Shown here: piece after piece, positions 1 through 22,375 of the stretch | Layout: each line of letters begins with the position of its first letter | How positions within the stretch are numbered: position 1 is the first letter of the stretch | Source of the DNA: Ministeria vibrans ATCC 50519 | Lineage: Eukaryota; Opisthokonta; Filasterea | Direction of reading: 5' to 3' | Length of the DNA stretch: 30,127 nucleotides | Assembly: GCA_943704425.1 (NCBI GenBank) | Contig: CALSCP010000957.1 | Coordinates: 25,158 to 55,284 of the forward strand | The notes under the pieces: generated by a model | Seen by the model: only the letters and a program-made list of their open reading frames with translations | What the model was told of the DNA's origin: nothing | Database searches by the model: none | Translations under genes and position numbers: made by a program

Positions 1-1740
1 CAACCAATTGAGCGAGGTGCCACCGGAACTGGGCCAGCTCACCAGTCTGACGCACCTCAACCTCTCCTGCAACGAATTGGGCGAGGTGCCACCGGAACTC
101 GGTCAGCTCACCAGCCTTACATATCTCAACCTCTCTCACACCCAATTGAGCGAGGTGCCACTGGAACTCGGCCAACTCACCAGCCTTACGTGCCTTGATC
201 TCGAATCCAACCAATTGAGCGAGGTGCCACCGGAACTCGGTCAGCTCACCAGCCTTACGTCGCTCAACCTCCGCGAGAATCTATTGAGCGAGGTGCCACC
301 GGAACTCGGTCAGCTCACCAGCCTTACGTCGCTTGACCTCCGCGAGAATCTATTGAGCGAGGTGCCACCGGAACTCGGCCAGCTCACCAGCCTTACGTCT
401 CTCAACCTCTCCTCCAACCAATTGAGTGAGGTGCCACTGGAACTCGGCCAACTCACCAGCCTTACGTGCCTTGATCTCGAATACAACCAATTGAGCGAGG
501 TGCCACCGGAACTCGGCCAGCTCGCCAGCCTTGAGGACTTCAACCTCGAATCCAACGAATTGAGCGAGGTGCCGGAACTGGGCGAGCTCACCAGCCTTAC
601 GTCGATCAACCTCTCCTGCAACCAATTGAGTGAGGTGCCACCGGAACTCGGCCAGCTCACCAGTCTTACGTCGCTCAACCTCTCCTACAACCAATTGAGT
701 GAGGTGCCACCGGAACTCGGCCAGCTCACCAGCCTTGAGGACTTCAACCTCCAATCCAACCAATTGAGCGAGGTGCCACCGGAACTGGGCGAGCTCACCA
801 GCCTTTACGACCTCAACCTCCAATCCAACCAATTGAGCGAGGTGCCACCAGAACTCGGCCAGCTCAAGAGCCTTACGAACCTCGACCTCTCCTACAACCA
901 ATTGAGCGAGGTGCCACCGGAACTGGGCCAGCTCACCAGTCTGACGCACCTCAACCTCTCCTGCAACGAATTGGGCGAGGTGCCACCGGAACTCGGTCAG
1001 CTCACCAGCCTTACGTCGCTCAACCTCCGCGAGAATCTATTGAGCGAGGTGCCACCGGAACTCGGCCAGCTCACCCGCCTTACGTCGCTCAACCTCTCCT
1101 ACAACCAATTGAGCGAGGTGCCACCGGAACTCGGCCAGCTCACCCGCCTTGTGGACCTCAACCTCTCCCACAACCAATTGAGCGAGGTGCCACCGGAACT
1201 CGGTCAGCTCACCAACCTTGTGGACTTCAACCTCGAATCTAACCAATTGAGCGAGGTGCCACCGGAACTCGGTCAGCTCACCAACCTTGTGGACTTCAAC
1301 CTCGAATCTAACCAATTGAGCGAGGCGTCACCGGAACTCGGCCAGCTCACCAGCCTTACGTCGCTCAATCTCCGCCTCAACCAATTGGGCGAGGTGCCAC
1401 CGGAACTCGGTCAGCTCACCAGCCTTACGCACCTCAACCTCTCCTGCAACCAATTGAGCGAAGTGCGACTGGAACTCGGACAGCTCACCAGCCTTACGTC
1501 GCTCAACCTCCGCTCCAACCAATTGAGCGAGATCCCACCGGAGCTTTGTCAGCTCACCTGCCTTCGGAGCCTCAACCTCTGCTCCAACAAATTGAGCGAG
1601 GTGCCACCGGAACTCGGCCAGCTCACCAGCCTTACGTGGCTCGACCTCTCCTCCAACCAATTGAGCGAGGTGCCACCGGAACTCGGCCAGCTCACCAGCC
1701 TTAGGTCGCTCGACCTCTCCTCCAACCCTTTGACCTCTCT
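1..1740 (+). repeat. Tandem 69-bp LRR-coding repeats, about 25 copies
   Basis: Units of 69 bp (one 23-residue LRR) repeat in phase with very high nucleotide identity, including synonymous sites. Bases 1-120 are identical to 895-1014, an offset of 13 units minus the one deleted codon. Two adjacent units around 1200-1330 are identical to each other. This points to recent unit expansion or gene conversion. Confidence 0.9.
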
Positions 1741-2320
1741 CCCGAATTTTATTGCGGACCTGTGCAACCTGGATATCCTCACATTACTTCCCAATCCTCT
1801 CCTCGTCCATCCGCCACCAGAGATTGCTTCCAAAAATATCGAGGATATCCAAGCCTATCTCCGCACAACCCCGGCGCCCGTCTCCGCAAAACCTCCAACG
1901 TCAGTCACCATACAAGGGGAAGAACAAGACAAAGCCGCTTCTTCTTCTTGTAAGTCCGTGCTCTCGTGTGGCTCGGCAGAATCACACTCACGTAAAGCAA
2001 AACGCGGAGTGAAACGACCTCCTTCGTCGCAGCCGCCGTCTCACACCCGCGGCAATGCCGACACGGGCTCACCGCCAGCTAAAGCACGCGCTGTCGGCGG
2101 TACTACGCCTGCACGCCGCGACAGGACAGAGAAAATCGCGGGATCGGAGAACGAGGAGTCGGAGGACAGTCCGTTGAGCGAACAAACGGAGTGGTTCCCG
2201 CCTCAGCCGACACGCCGGACGATTATCCGCTCGTTTTGTCGGCTCACGGGGAGGTCGGTCGGGGAGGTTGAGCGGTTTATTGCTGCGGTGCGGAAAGCGG
2301 AGGGAAGCGGGGAAGAGTGA
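2..2320 (+). CDS. Leucine-rich-repeat protein, 5'-truncated by the window edge
   Basis: The frame is open from the first bases of the window to a TGA at 2318-2320, so the N-terminus lies outside. About 25 LRR units of 23 residues follow one another. Each has the core LxxLxLxxNxLSEVPPELG, the SHOC2/Ras-group type with Pro-Pro before the turn. The array ends near base 1740 with a capping segment containing PPPEIASKNIEDIQAYL, a motif commonly seen after LRRs in ROCO-like and related proteins; no Roc GTPase follows. The last ~150 residues are basic, Ser/Pro-rich and low-complexity, then a short helical end (FCRLTGRSVGEVERFIAAV) that I cannot assign. LRR arrays of this kind bind proteins; the partner is unknown. 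One unit near 571 lacks a Pro codon. A good donor-like sequence (gtaagt, about 1950) lies in the tail, so a short intron there is possible although the frame stays open. Confidence 0.85.
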   Translation, partial: NQLSEVPPELGQLTSLTHLNLSCNELGEVPPELGQLTSLTYLNLSHTQLSEVPLELGQLTSLTCLDLESNQLSEVPPELGQLTSLTSLNLRENLLSEVPPELGQLTSLTSLDLRENLLSEVPPELGQLTSLTSLNLSSNQLSEVPLELGQLTSLTCLDLEYNQLSEVPPELGQLASLEDFNLESNELSEVPELGELTSLTSINLSCNQLSEVPPELGQLTSLTSLNLSYNQLSEVPPELGQLTSLEDFNLQSNQLSEVPPELGELTSLYDLNLQSNQLSEVPPELGQLKSLTNLDLSYNQLSEVPPELGQLTSLTHLNLSCNELGEVPPELGQLTSLTSLNLRENLLSEVPPELGQLTRLTSLNLSYNQLSEVPPELGQLTRLVDLNLSHNQLSEVPPELGQLTNLVDFNLESNQLSEVPPELGQLTNLVDFNLESNQLSEASPELGQLTSLTSLNLRLNQLGEVPPELGQLTSLTHLNLSCNQLSEVRLELGQLTSLTSLNLRSNQLSEIPPELCQLTCLRSLNLCSNKLSEVPPELGQLTSLTWLDLSSNQLSEVPPELGQLTSLRSLDLSSNPLTSLPNFIADLCNLDILTLLPNPLLVHPPPEIASKNIEDIQAYLRTTPAPVSAKPPTSVTIQGEEQDKAASSSCKSVLSCGSAESHSRKAKRGVKRPPSSQPPSHTRGNADTGSPPAKARAVGGTTPARRDRTEKIAGSENEESEDSPLSEQTEWFPPQPTRRTIIRSFCRLTGRSVGEVERFIAAVRKAEGSGEE

Positions 2321-3060
2321 GTGAACTCTCAGTGAAGTGTGAGTCAAGAGTGGGTAAAGTCAGAGTGAAGAAGTGTGAGTGAAGTGCGCGTGAGCCTTTT
2401 TTTTTGAAGAACAGTATAATATTTTGCTAATAATAATCAGTTCTTATAAATTATTATTATTCTCTGAGTCTTTTCGAAGTACTTTCAATCAAGTATTGTG
2501 CTGGTCTTTGTTTCGTACAATGTCTTGTTTTGACGTTGAGTACAGCTCTAGTCGATTCTTTATTTATTACAATTATGGTGTTTCTTCTTCTTCTTCTTCT
2601 TCTATTTATTATAATTAGAAGAAGAAGAATACAACCCATTTATTAATGATACAGTCACCACGCGAAGACACAGCCAGACCGCCTTGCAAACTCGACCGAA
2701 ACTCTAGAGGTAACATGGGAAAACAGTGGCAGGTCAGAGTGCTGTGTCGTCGCTATGCAGTGAGGCAATCGCAATGGCACGCCATACCCCCAGTGGAGGC
2801 TTAGGGCTCTGACGCCATGAAGGTGTCTGTCGGGTAAAGTCGAAGTCGTGGTTGAAGCAATCGGATCGGTGGTCGGCGGCGGCAAGTCCAGGTGGCTGCG
2901 GGGGCGCTCCCGTGGTACACAGGCGGAGCGGGTTGGCTGCAGGGCGGCTGGTGTGCTTGTTGTCGTGGCTGTGTGTTGAGTTGTAAGGATAAAGAATAGT
3001 TGTAAGGATATACGATATGGATGCGAAAAATCGGGGGGTTCGGAAGGGTGAATCACTGAG
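2321..3060. other. Intergenic, no gene seen; low-complexity and possible retroelement 3' tail
   Basis: Bases 2314-2395 carry loose repeats of GAGTGA/GTGTGAGT. A T-run follows at about 2397-2405. Bases 2581-2630 hold a TTC-repeat hairpin. The more GC-rich part, 2650-3060, ends with two TTGTAAGGATA copies (about 2979-3010). It may be the 3' untranslated part of the neighbouring retroelement relic. No ORF here looks like a gene. Confidence 0.5.
2581..2630. repeat. TTC/GAA inverted microsatellite (hairpin)
   Basis: A run of TTC triplets (2581-2602) is followed, after a short AT-rich loop, by GAA triplets (about 2617-2629) that are its reverse complement. A stem of about 13 bp can form. Confidence 0.75.
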
Positions 3061-3095
3061 TGGCGTTAATTTGACGGCGACGATGATACATTTCT

Positions 3096-4140
3096 ACATC
3101 TCCCCCAAGGGACAAGCTGCTTCATAGTGCGTGTCGCTGATCCCACGCAGTGCCTCGACAAGGGTCTTGCCGACCAGGGAGTCGGATCGGTGTTGGTACA
3201 CCGCTGGGTGAGCACAATGGAGTAGGAAGTGTTCTGGGCTCTCCCTGGCCAGTGGAGATTGTTGCAGTTAGTGCGTGTTGTTTTTGTAGTAGTTGTGGGA
3301 CGGCTGCGCACGTACACGCCCGACAACGGAATGTGTCGGCCGTCGCGCCGACGAGAATGTTGAGCCAAAGGCCCTCATACCTTGGCGGATGCAAGTGGTG
3401 CCCGTGATGAGTGTGTTTTGCATCAGCACCTGTCCAGACCTCTTCGGCATCTTACTCAGGTACTTGGACGCGCTCAGCGGGTTGTACATTCTGAATTTGA
3501 GTGGCGATGTACTCGTGGGCCCAGAGAGGCTTGGTGTTTCCTGGAGACGCGCACGCCACTCTCTCGTTGACAGACTCTCCGCTCCCTTCACGAGCTCGCC
3601 TTCCTTGACTCGGTCGTACCGCAGCACTTGTCTTGCTGGCGCTCCCGCCGGCATCGGGTGAAGCTTCTGGAGCGTGTTGAGGATGGGCAGGCCATGAAAG
3701 CGTTCCGTGGTGTCTTGGAGCCGCGGCTGACCTCTCTGGACTGTTTGCCAGCAGCGCTTCAAACACCCGAGATGCCAATAGCACCAGCGCAAGTGTCGTG
3801 CCTCTCGCCAGGTGCTGAAGCAGGCCCGCGTGCAGTGCCTTTGCTCGGTTGGCGACTGGCTCGATGCTCAGCTCGCCCTCTAGTGCCACCAGTGGGGCAA
3901 ACTGCAGCACTCGTGCCAGCCTTCTAAGATCCTCGTTTTGAAGTGAGTTCAGCTTGTCGTACGTCCCCCGTCGGTAGGACCATCGTCGCCTGGCCAACGT
4001 TCAAGGCACACCTCACCGCCTGGACATACACGTTGCATAGCACTCCGACACGTAGGTCGCGCAGAAAGATTCGTTGCCACACCACGCGTGCCTTGCCGTA
4101 CCGTACGTACGGCTCCGTGATGCCCTCTGAGTTTGACTAT
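3096..4140 (-). pseudogene. Decayed non-LTR (LINE-type) retrotransposon, 3' end of the pol ORF
   Basis: Read on the minus strand, coding-like stretches occur in successive different frames, separated by frameshifts and stops. In order they are: RYGKARVVWQRIFLRDLRVG (about 4120-3960); a segment with LRRLARVLQFAPLVALEGE and ANRAKALHAGLLQHLARG (about 3960-3790), which resembles the region behind the reverse-transcriptase domain of LINEs; a longer piece to about 3290; a Cys cluster CRACTC (about 3320); and SPEHFLLHC (about 3250), close to the E-x-P-E-H-F-L-x-H-C part of the C-terminal zinc knuckle of many LINE pol proteins. No intact RT catalytic motif is present, so the copy is 5'-truncated and dead. 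The assignment rests on motif resemblance; another degenerate gene is possible. Confidence 0.55.
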
Positions 4141-4281
4141 GTGAGTAGGGAGTTTTCATTTCGTGTATTTCCTATTTGAATCTCATATGACAGTTTTCGT
4201 GTATTTTCCATCACACGAACACAATTATCCCTAACACGCCAGAAAAGAAAAAAAAACCCCCCAAGAAAGAAACGATAAAGG

Positions 4282-14458
<10,177 letters not shown>

Positions 14459-14620
14459 GAATATTTGTTTGAGTCTTCAAATTTTAATCACAAGTTCAGA
14501 CAGCAATATTTGACACTGTTGAATAAACTGAAACTCATTAACTCAATCAATAATCACACTTCCTCTGCTGTACAAGCCTGAAAAAAGTGAAAGACTCTCG
14601 GTTTTGGTATCTCAGCAAAC
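14459..14620. promoter_or_regulatory. Divergent promoter region, giant gene / kinesin-8
   Basis: Only 162 bp separate the two start codons. The stretch is AT-rich, with no TATA box I would defend. Both 5' UTRs and any promoter elements must lie here unless upstream non-coding exons exist. Confidence 0.55.
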
Positions 14621-18325
<3,705 letters not shown>

Positions 18326-18566
18326 AGTATGTTTTGCGTTTTCTTCCTTTTTTCTTTCTTTTTACTATTTACAACTTAACTGCTTTTTTTTTGAACAAGA
18401 CAATCAACTTCGTGAGTAACACGACTATTATTTAACTATAGCAACTTTGCATAGATTTGTTGATTTGTGCAAAAGAAATCGTAGAGATAAAAGACATTAT
18501 TAATTTTTATTATTATTATTCCTTATTATTGAATATTGATTATTTATATTGTCAATCATTTTTATA
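18326..18566. other. Intergenic, kinesin 3' end to SCCPDH-like 5' end
   Basis: A 241-bp AT-rich gap between two genes on the same strand. It holds a T-run (about 18385) and a short TTA repeat (about 18505-18525). No gene is seen. Confidence 0.6.
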
Positions 18567-18992
18567 ATGTCACGAGAATTCAACGTTTTGCTTCTGGGCG
18601 CGTCGGGCTTCACTGGAAGACTTGTAGCGGAGTACCTGAACCGCACGTGCGGAGATTTGAGCTGGGCGATCGCTGTGCGCAACCCAGCGGGGTTTGAAGA
18701 GAAGAAGGCCAGCTACGGCCTGAGCGACGTCGCCGTCCCCGTCGCACAGCTGGCCCTAGAGGACCCTGCCAGCCTTGAGGCGCTCGTCGGACGCGCCGAC
18801 GTTGTTCTTGATTGCGTTGGGCCCTTTGCGCTCTATGGGCCGCCTGTCGTTCGCGCGTGCTTGGCGGCAGGTCGGAGAGCAAGCGGTTGCGCCAATTGAG
18901 TGTGCTGACTCTCGTCTCTTCTCTCTCTCTCCATCACTTTGTTTCTCTCTATCACTTTGTTTCTCTCTATCACTTTGTTTCTCTCTATCACT

Positions 18993-19087
<95 letters not shown>

Positions 19088-20300
19088 TCTCATTCTCTAA
19101 TTTAGGCACGGACTTTTGCGACATCACGGGCGAACCCGAGTATGTGGATGCTGTTGCCTCGATTGTGGAAGGACACGAATCGTCCGCGGCGTCGGCAACT
19201 CCCATTCGGATTATGCACTGCTGCGGCTTCGACTCCATTCCCGCCGATCTTGGCGTCTACTACACGCTGTCACAGATGAACACGCGCGACCGTGAGCAGG
19301 TTGTAGCCCTCGAGAGCTTTGTGCGTGCGCGTGGCGGCCCCTCCAACGGCACCGTGACCAGTGCACTGCGCGCCATCTCGCGCTTCTCCCTTCACGACGT
19401 TGTGCAGCAACTCGACGCCTGGTACCCCACTGGATCTCTTGTCACCCGCTCGCTCATGGGCCCGGCCGCCTTCCGTCCTCACTACAACTCGCGCGGTGCC
19501 TCCTTTGTCCTCCCAATGCCCTGCATTGACCCACTCATTGTGCGCCGCAGTCTCAAGAGTCGCTCTCCGCCCGTCTCCGCCGCCTACGGCCAGTTCATTG
19601 CCATGCGCGGCTTCTTCGATTGGCTCAAGGCTCTCTGCTTCTTTCCCGTCATTGTCTTTGCAATTTTTCTCGCAAAGTAGGATAAAAGGAGGAGCGGGGG
19701 AAAATGAATTATTGTTGTTTTATGTAATATGCATTTATTTTGTGTTTTTGTTTTTGTTCTTGTTTTTTTGTTTTTTAGGTTCTCGTTTGGACTGAAACTT
19801 CTCACTTCACTGGGCCCCAAACAGCGAAGCGGTCCTTCGGCCGAGAAACGCGCCAAAAGCAAATTCAGGTATCGATATCTCTTCCGAAGAAAAAAGATAA
19901 TAATAATAATAAGAATATAATAGTTGAAACGATATTGTGTGTGTGAGTAGTACTACTGTCGTTGCGACAAGTGCGTCTGGAGCGACGTTGTGCGCGTGTC
20001 GTGTCAGTGGTGGTGATCCTGGCTACACCGAGACTGCGAAAATGGTCGCAGAATGTGCGATGGTTCTTGCAAGACTCAGACACAGCAAGAAGGGTAAGTA
20101 AAATAATTATTATGAATAATAATAATAATTATTATTTTAGTATTTTTGGCTTGTTTCTGATCTTTGCTCCTTTTTTTCTTTTTTTTTCTTTTGTAGACAA
20201 TGCAAAGTTTGCTACGGGAGTTGTGACGACTGCTCAGTTGGGCGAGCTGATTGTACCTGCGTTGAGTGGTGCTGGTATTGTATTTGAGAAGCTCAAGTAA
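18567..20300 (+). CDS. Saccharopine-dehydrogenase-like oxidoreductase (SCCPDH family), 404 aa
   Basis: Exons 18567-18870, 19106-19676, 19779-19868, 19948-20093 and 20197-20300 join in phase. The N-terminus is a Rossmann fold with the dinucleotide motif GASGFTG (residues 11-17), then VLDCVGPFALYGPPVV and the conserved D-I-T-G-E-P (exon 2 start) and CCGFDSIPADLG, all hallmarks of the SCCPDH/trans-acting enoyl reductase-like family. Length fits the family (about 400-430 aa). A hydrophobic stretch at the end of exon 2 (ALCFFPVIVFAIFLA) may be a membrane segment, as in animal SCCPDH found on membranes and lipid droplets. The substrate is unknown; true lysine-pathway saccharopine dehydrogenase activity is not implied. 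Exon 4 can start at 19948 or 19951 (tandem AG acceptors, one Ser difference). The gene converges on the SNAPC1-like gene with a 101-bp gap. Confidence 0.9.
18932..19088 (+). repeat. Tandem CACTTTGTTTCT units and (CT)n in SCCPDH-like intron 1
   Basis: Four near-perfect units of ATCACTTTGTTTCTCTCT lie head to tail at 18933, 18951, 18969 and 18987 (18-bp period). A (CT)n tract of about 85-90 bp follows to the region of the acceptor. Confidence 0.92.
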
Positions 20301-20401
20301 AGTTCGCTTGATGGTTTGTTTTAAAATTCGAGATTGGAATTTGTATGGTATAAAATTGTACAATGTTATTCCGTTAGTATTTCATCTTGATAATCTCCGC
20401 G

Positions 20402-22136
20402 TTACAACTCATCCAGCAGTGCATCAAAGTCCGCATCCTCGTCCAACTCGTACGTCCCATCGACAGTCATGCCAGTGGTCGTTTCCTCTGCCTCTCCCTT
20501 CTTCTTATTCTTCTTCTTTGAGTTCTTTCGCGTTGTCGTTTTCCCCACTGTCTTCTTTGCCACTGTTTTCCTCGTCCTCTTCTTCCTCACCTCTTCCACC
20601 GGTTCTTCTTCCTCATCTTTGTCTTCCCGCTCACTCTCACTCTCACTCTTCCTCGCGCGCTTCCTCGCCTCCTTCTTGAGCCTGCCCGCCACCGCCACCG
20701 CCTTCCACTCAGGCACCCTCGCCTGCACCAGTCGCGTTCCTGTGTGCGCATCAATCAGCGTCCCTTCCTTGGCACTCACCAGGCGCACCCCACGCGGCAC
20801 CACCCCTTCCTCCCGTCGTCCATCCTCTCCTTCCACCAACACCACCCGTCCACTGCTCCTCTGTCGCCCCGACCGCACCACCACCACCGCTTCATCTCCT
20901 CCTCTTCCATCCTCATCTCTCCTTCTTGCCGCCTCTTCCTCCTCTTCTTCCGCAGCAGCCGCAGCAGCAACCGCCGGTTTCCGTCCCAACGACACAGCCC
21001 CTTCCCGCAACAGTCGTCCCACCGCAGTGCGTGCCAGTCGCTGCTCACGCGCCACCCTCGGCAACGGCCCCCTCTTCCCCACCCCTTCCGGTCGCGAACT
21101 CTTTGTCTGTCGTGCCTCGTCGGCCGCCTCCAATGCCCGCAAAATTCCTTCCACTCGCTCGCGTCGCTCTGCCTCATAGCCACCGACGCGTGTGCGAATC
21201 GTTCCCACAATGTCCTCTCCCACCAAATCCAGTTTGTGCCCTGTCCCGTGGCCTGTGTCTCGCACCAGTGCTTCTTTTGCTGCACGGTACGCTCGGCAGG
21301 CTTCGTCCAGTCGCGTGTGCTCGTCGAGCCCTGCCACTGCAGACGACGACGACGACTGGCCCAGATTGCGCGCCATTTGTGCCAGCAATGTTGACACTTG
21401 CGCGCCGCCTGCGCCCTTCTTCTTCGTCTTTTTCGCATTCGCATGGGCCGACAATAAGAAAGAGTCGCCCATCACAATGGTTGATGCTGCACCTTTGTCG
21501 GACGGGAAGCACTCCACCGCATTGGCACACAGCACAAAGTGTCCCTCACGCACCATTTGTCGCAAAAGCCAACGTGCCTCGTCTGCCGCCGCGCCCAATC
21601 GCCGTTGCCAGCCTCGATCAACTCCTTTCAGTTTTGTCCAGTCTGCCACGGTCAATCGCAGCGGCGTCTGAAAACAAAGCACAGTCAGAAATGAAGCAAA
21701 GAGCCGAGTGGTACTTTGGGCGTTGTGATCTGCGTGGATTCGAGCGCCACCAGCAAATGCAGCGCCCACACGCTGCGTCTGAGCGTGTCGCCGTCGCGTA
21801 CATCTTCTTCGCCAATGCGAGGCACCCCTTCGAGCATGAGGGCAAGAGCTCGTCGAACGAGACGCTGAAATCTGCTCGAGGTGATGTTGACAAGACACTC
21901 TAACAGACCTTTTCCACTTACAATCGATTGTATTCGTGTCGCGCTCGACCGCCATAGTGCATCATGGACATCTCCAAGGCCCTCCACCGTGCGGCGAACC
22001 AATCAAAGGTAAGGGTGCAGCACACGGCGTCAGATCGTTCGCGGACTTCGTCATCGTGTAGTCGAGTGAAAAGTCGCTCGAAATCTGCCTCGATGGCGCT
22101 CACCATTGCCGGATCATCGTCTATTCGGTACTCCAT
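20402..22136 (-). CDS. SNAPC1/SNAP43-like subunit of the snRNA-activating protein complex, about 545 aa
   Basis: Exons 22136-21922, 21871-21715 and 21667-20402. The N-terminal ~140 residues align in order with SNAPC1: IEADFERLFTRLHD, FDWFAARWRALEM, ALALMLEG, then SVWALHLLVALESTQI and PLRLTVADWTKLK. Compare the human pattern of an F-x-x-LWR-x-M block, an A-L-x-L-A-W block, and RVGALYLLYGLYNTQ followed by a K-x-x-x-R-V-x-L-K-D-W block. SNAPc binds the proximal sequence element of snRNA genes and recruits RNA polymerase II or III. The C-terminal ~400 residues are low-complexity: a poly-Ala/Glu run, Lys/Arg-rich clusters resembling nuclear signals, and an acidic end FDALLDEL. The exon 1/2 junction is the weak point: the strong donor gtaagt fits in phase only with an acceptor at 21872, giving a 50-bp intron; an acceptor nearer the donor would break the frame. 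Confidence 0.7.
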
Positions 22137-22375
22137 TGGTCATGAGGTCGAAAAATGCAATTAATAATATTAATCGATTAATCGATTAAAACTGTGTGAA
22201 ACGTGATTAATGAGGAGCTTGGACGATTTTGAATTTCGTGTTCACAACTGTGCACTGTCTGTCTGTCTGTCTGTGTCTGGCGGTGGAAAAACAACGTTGT
22301 ACCTTTTATTAGAAGAAGACATTTCCAATATGAGTTCAACTCAACATTATTTTCTAGTGTATTATTCATCTTTAC
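22137..22375. promoter_or_regulatory. Divergent promoter region, SNAPC1-like / IDO
   Basis: 239 bp between the start codons. It contains an AT-rich palindromic element made of overlapping ATTAATCGATTAAT units (22169-22189) and a (CTGT)n run near 22255-22275. The core promoter is not identified. Confidence 0.5.

Noticed and set aside
310-1833. Long minus-strand ORFs opposite the LRR gene (for example 350-949, 1037-1315, 1328-1660)
   Set aside because: The 69-bp repeat unit is a multiple of three, so any frame without a stop in one unit stays open over the whole array. They mirror the repeat and are not genes.
1950-2320. Possible intron in the LRR tail beginning at a gtaagt
   Set aside because: The frame stays open to the TGA with consistent basic Ser/Pro-rich composition, and I found no acceptor that is clearly better than reading through.
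2655-3056. 133-aa minus-strand ORF between the LRR gene and the retroelement relic
   Set aside because: Thr/Ser/Pro/His-rich composition with no recognisable motif; more likely 3' untranslated part of the relic or plain intergenic DNA.
20469-21903. Long plus-strand ORFs opposite the SNAPC1-like gene (20469-21179, 20926-21903)
   Set aside because: Low-complexity Ser/Pro/Leu composition mirroring a GC-rich Lys/Glu/Ala-rich coding exon; no family pattern, while the minus strand matches SNAPC1 in order.
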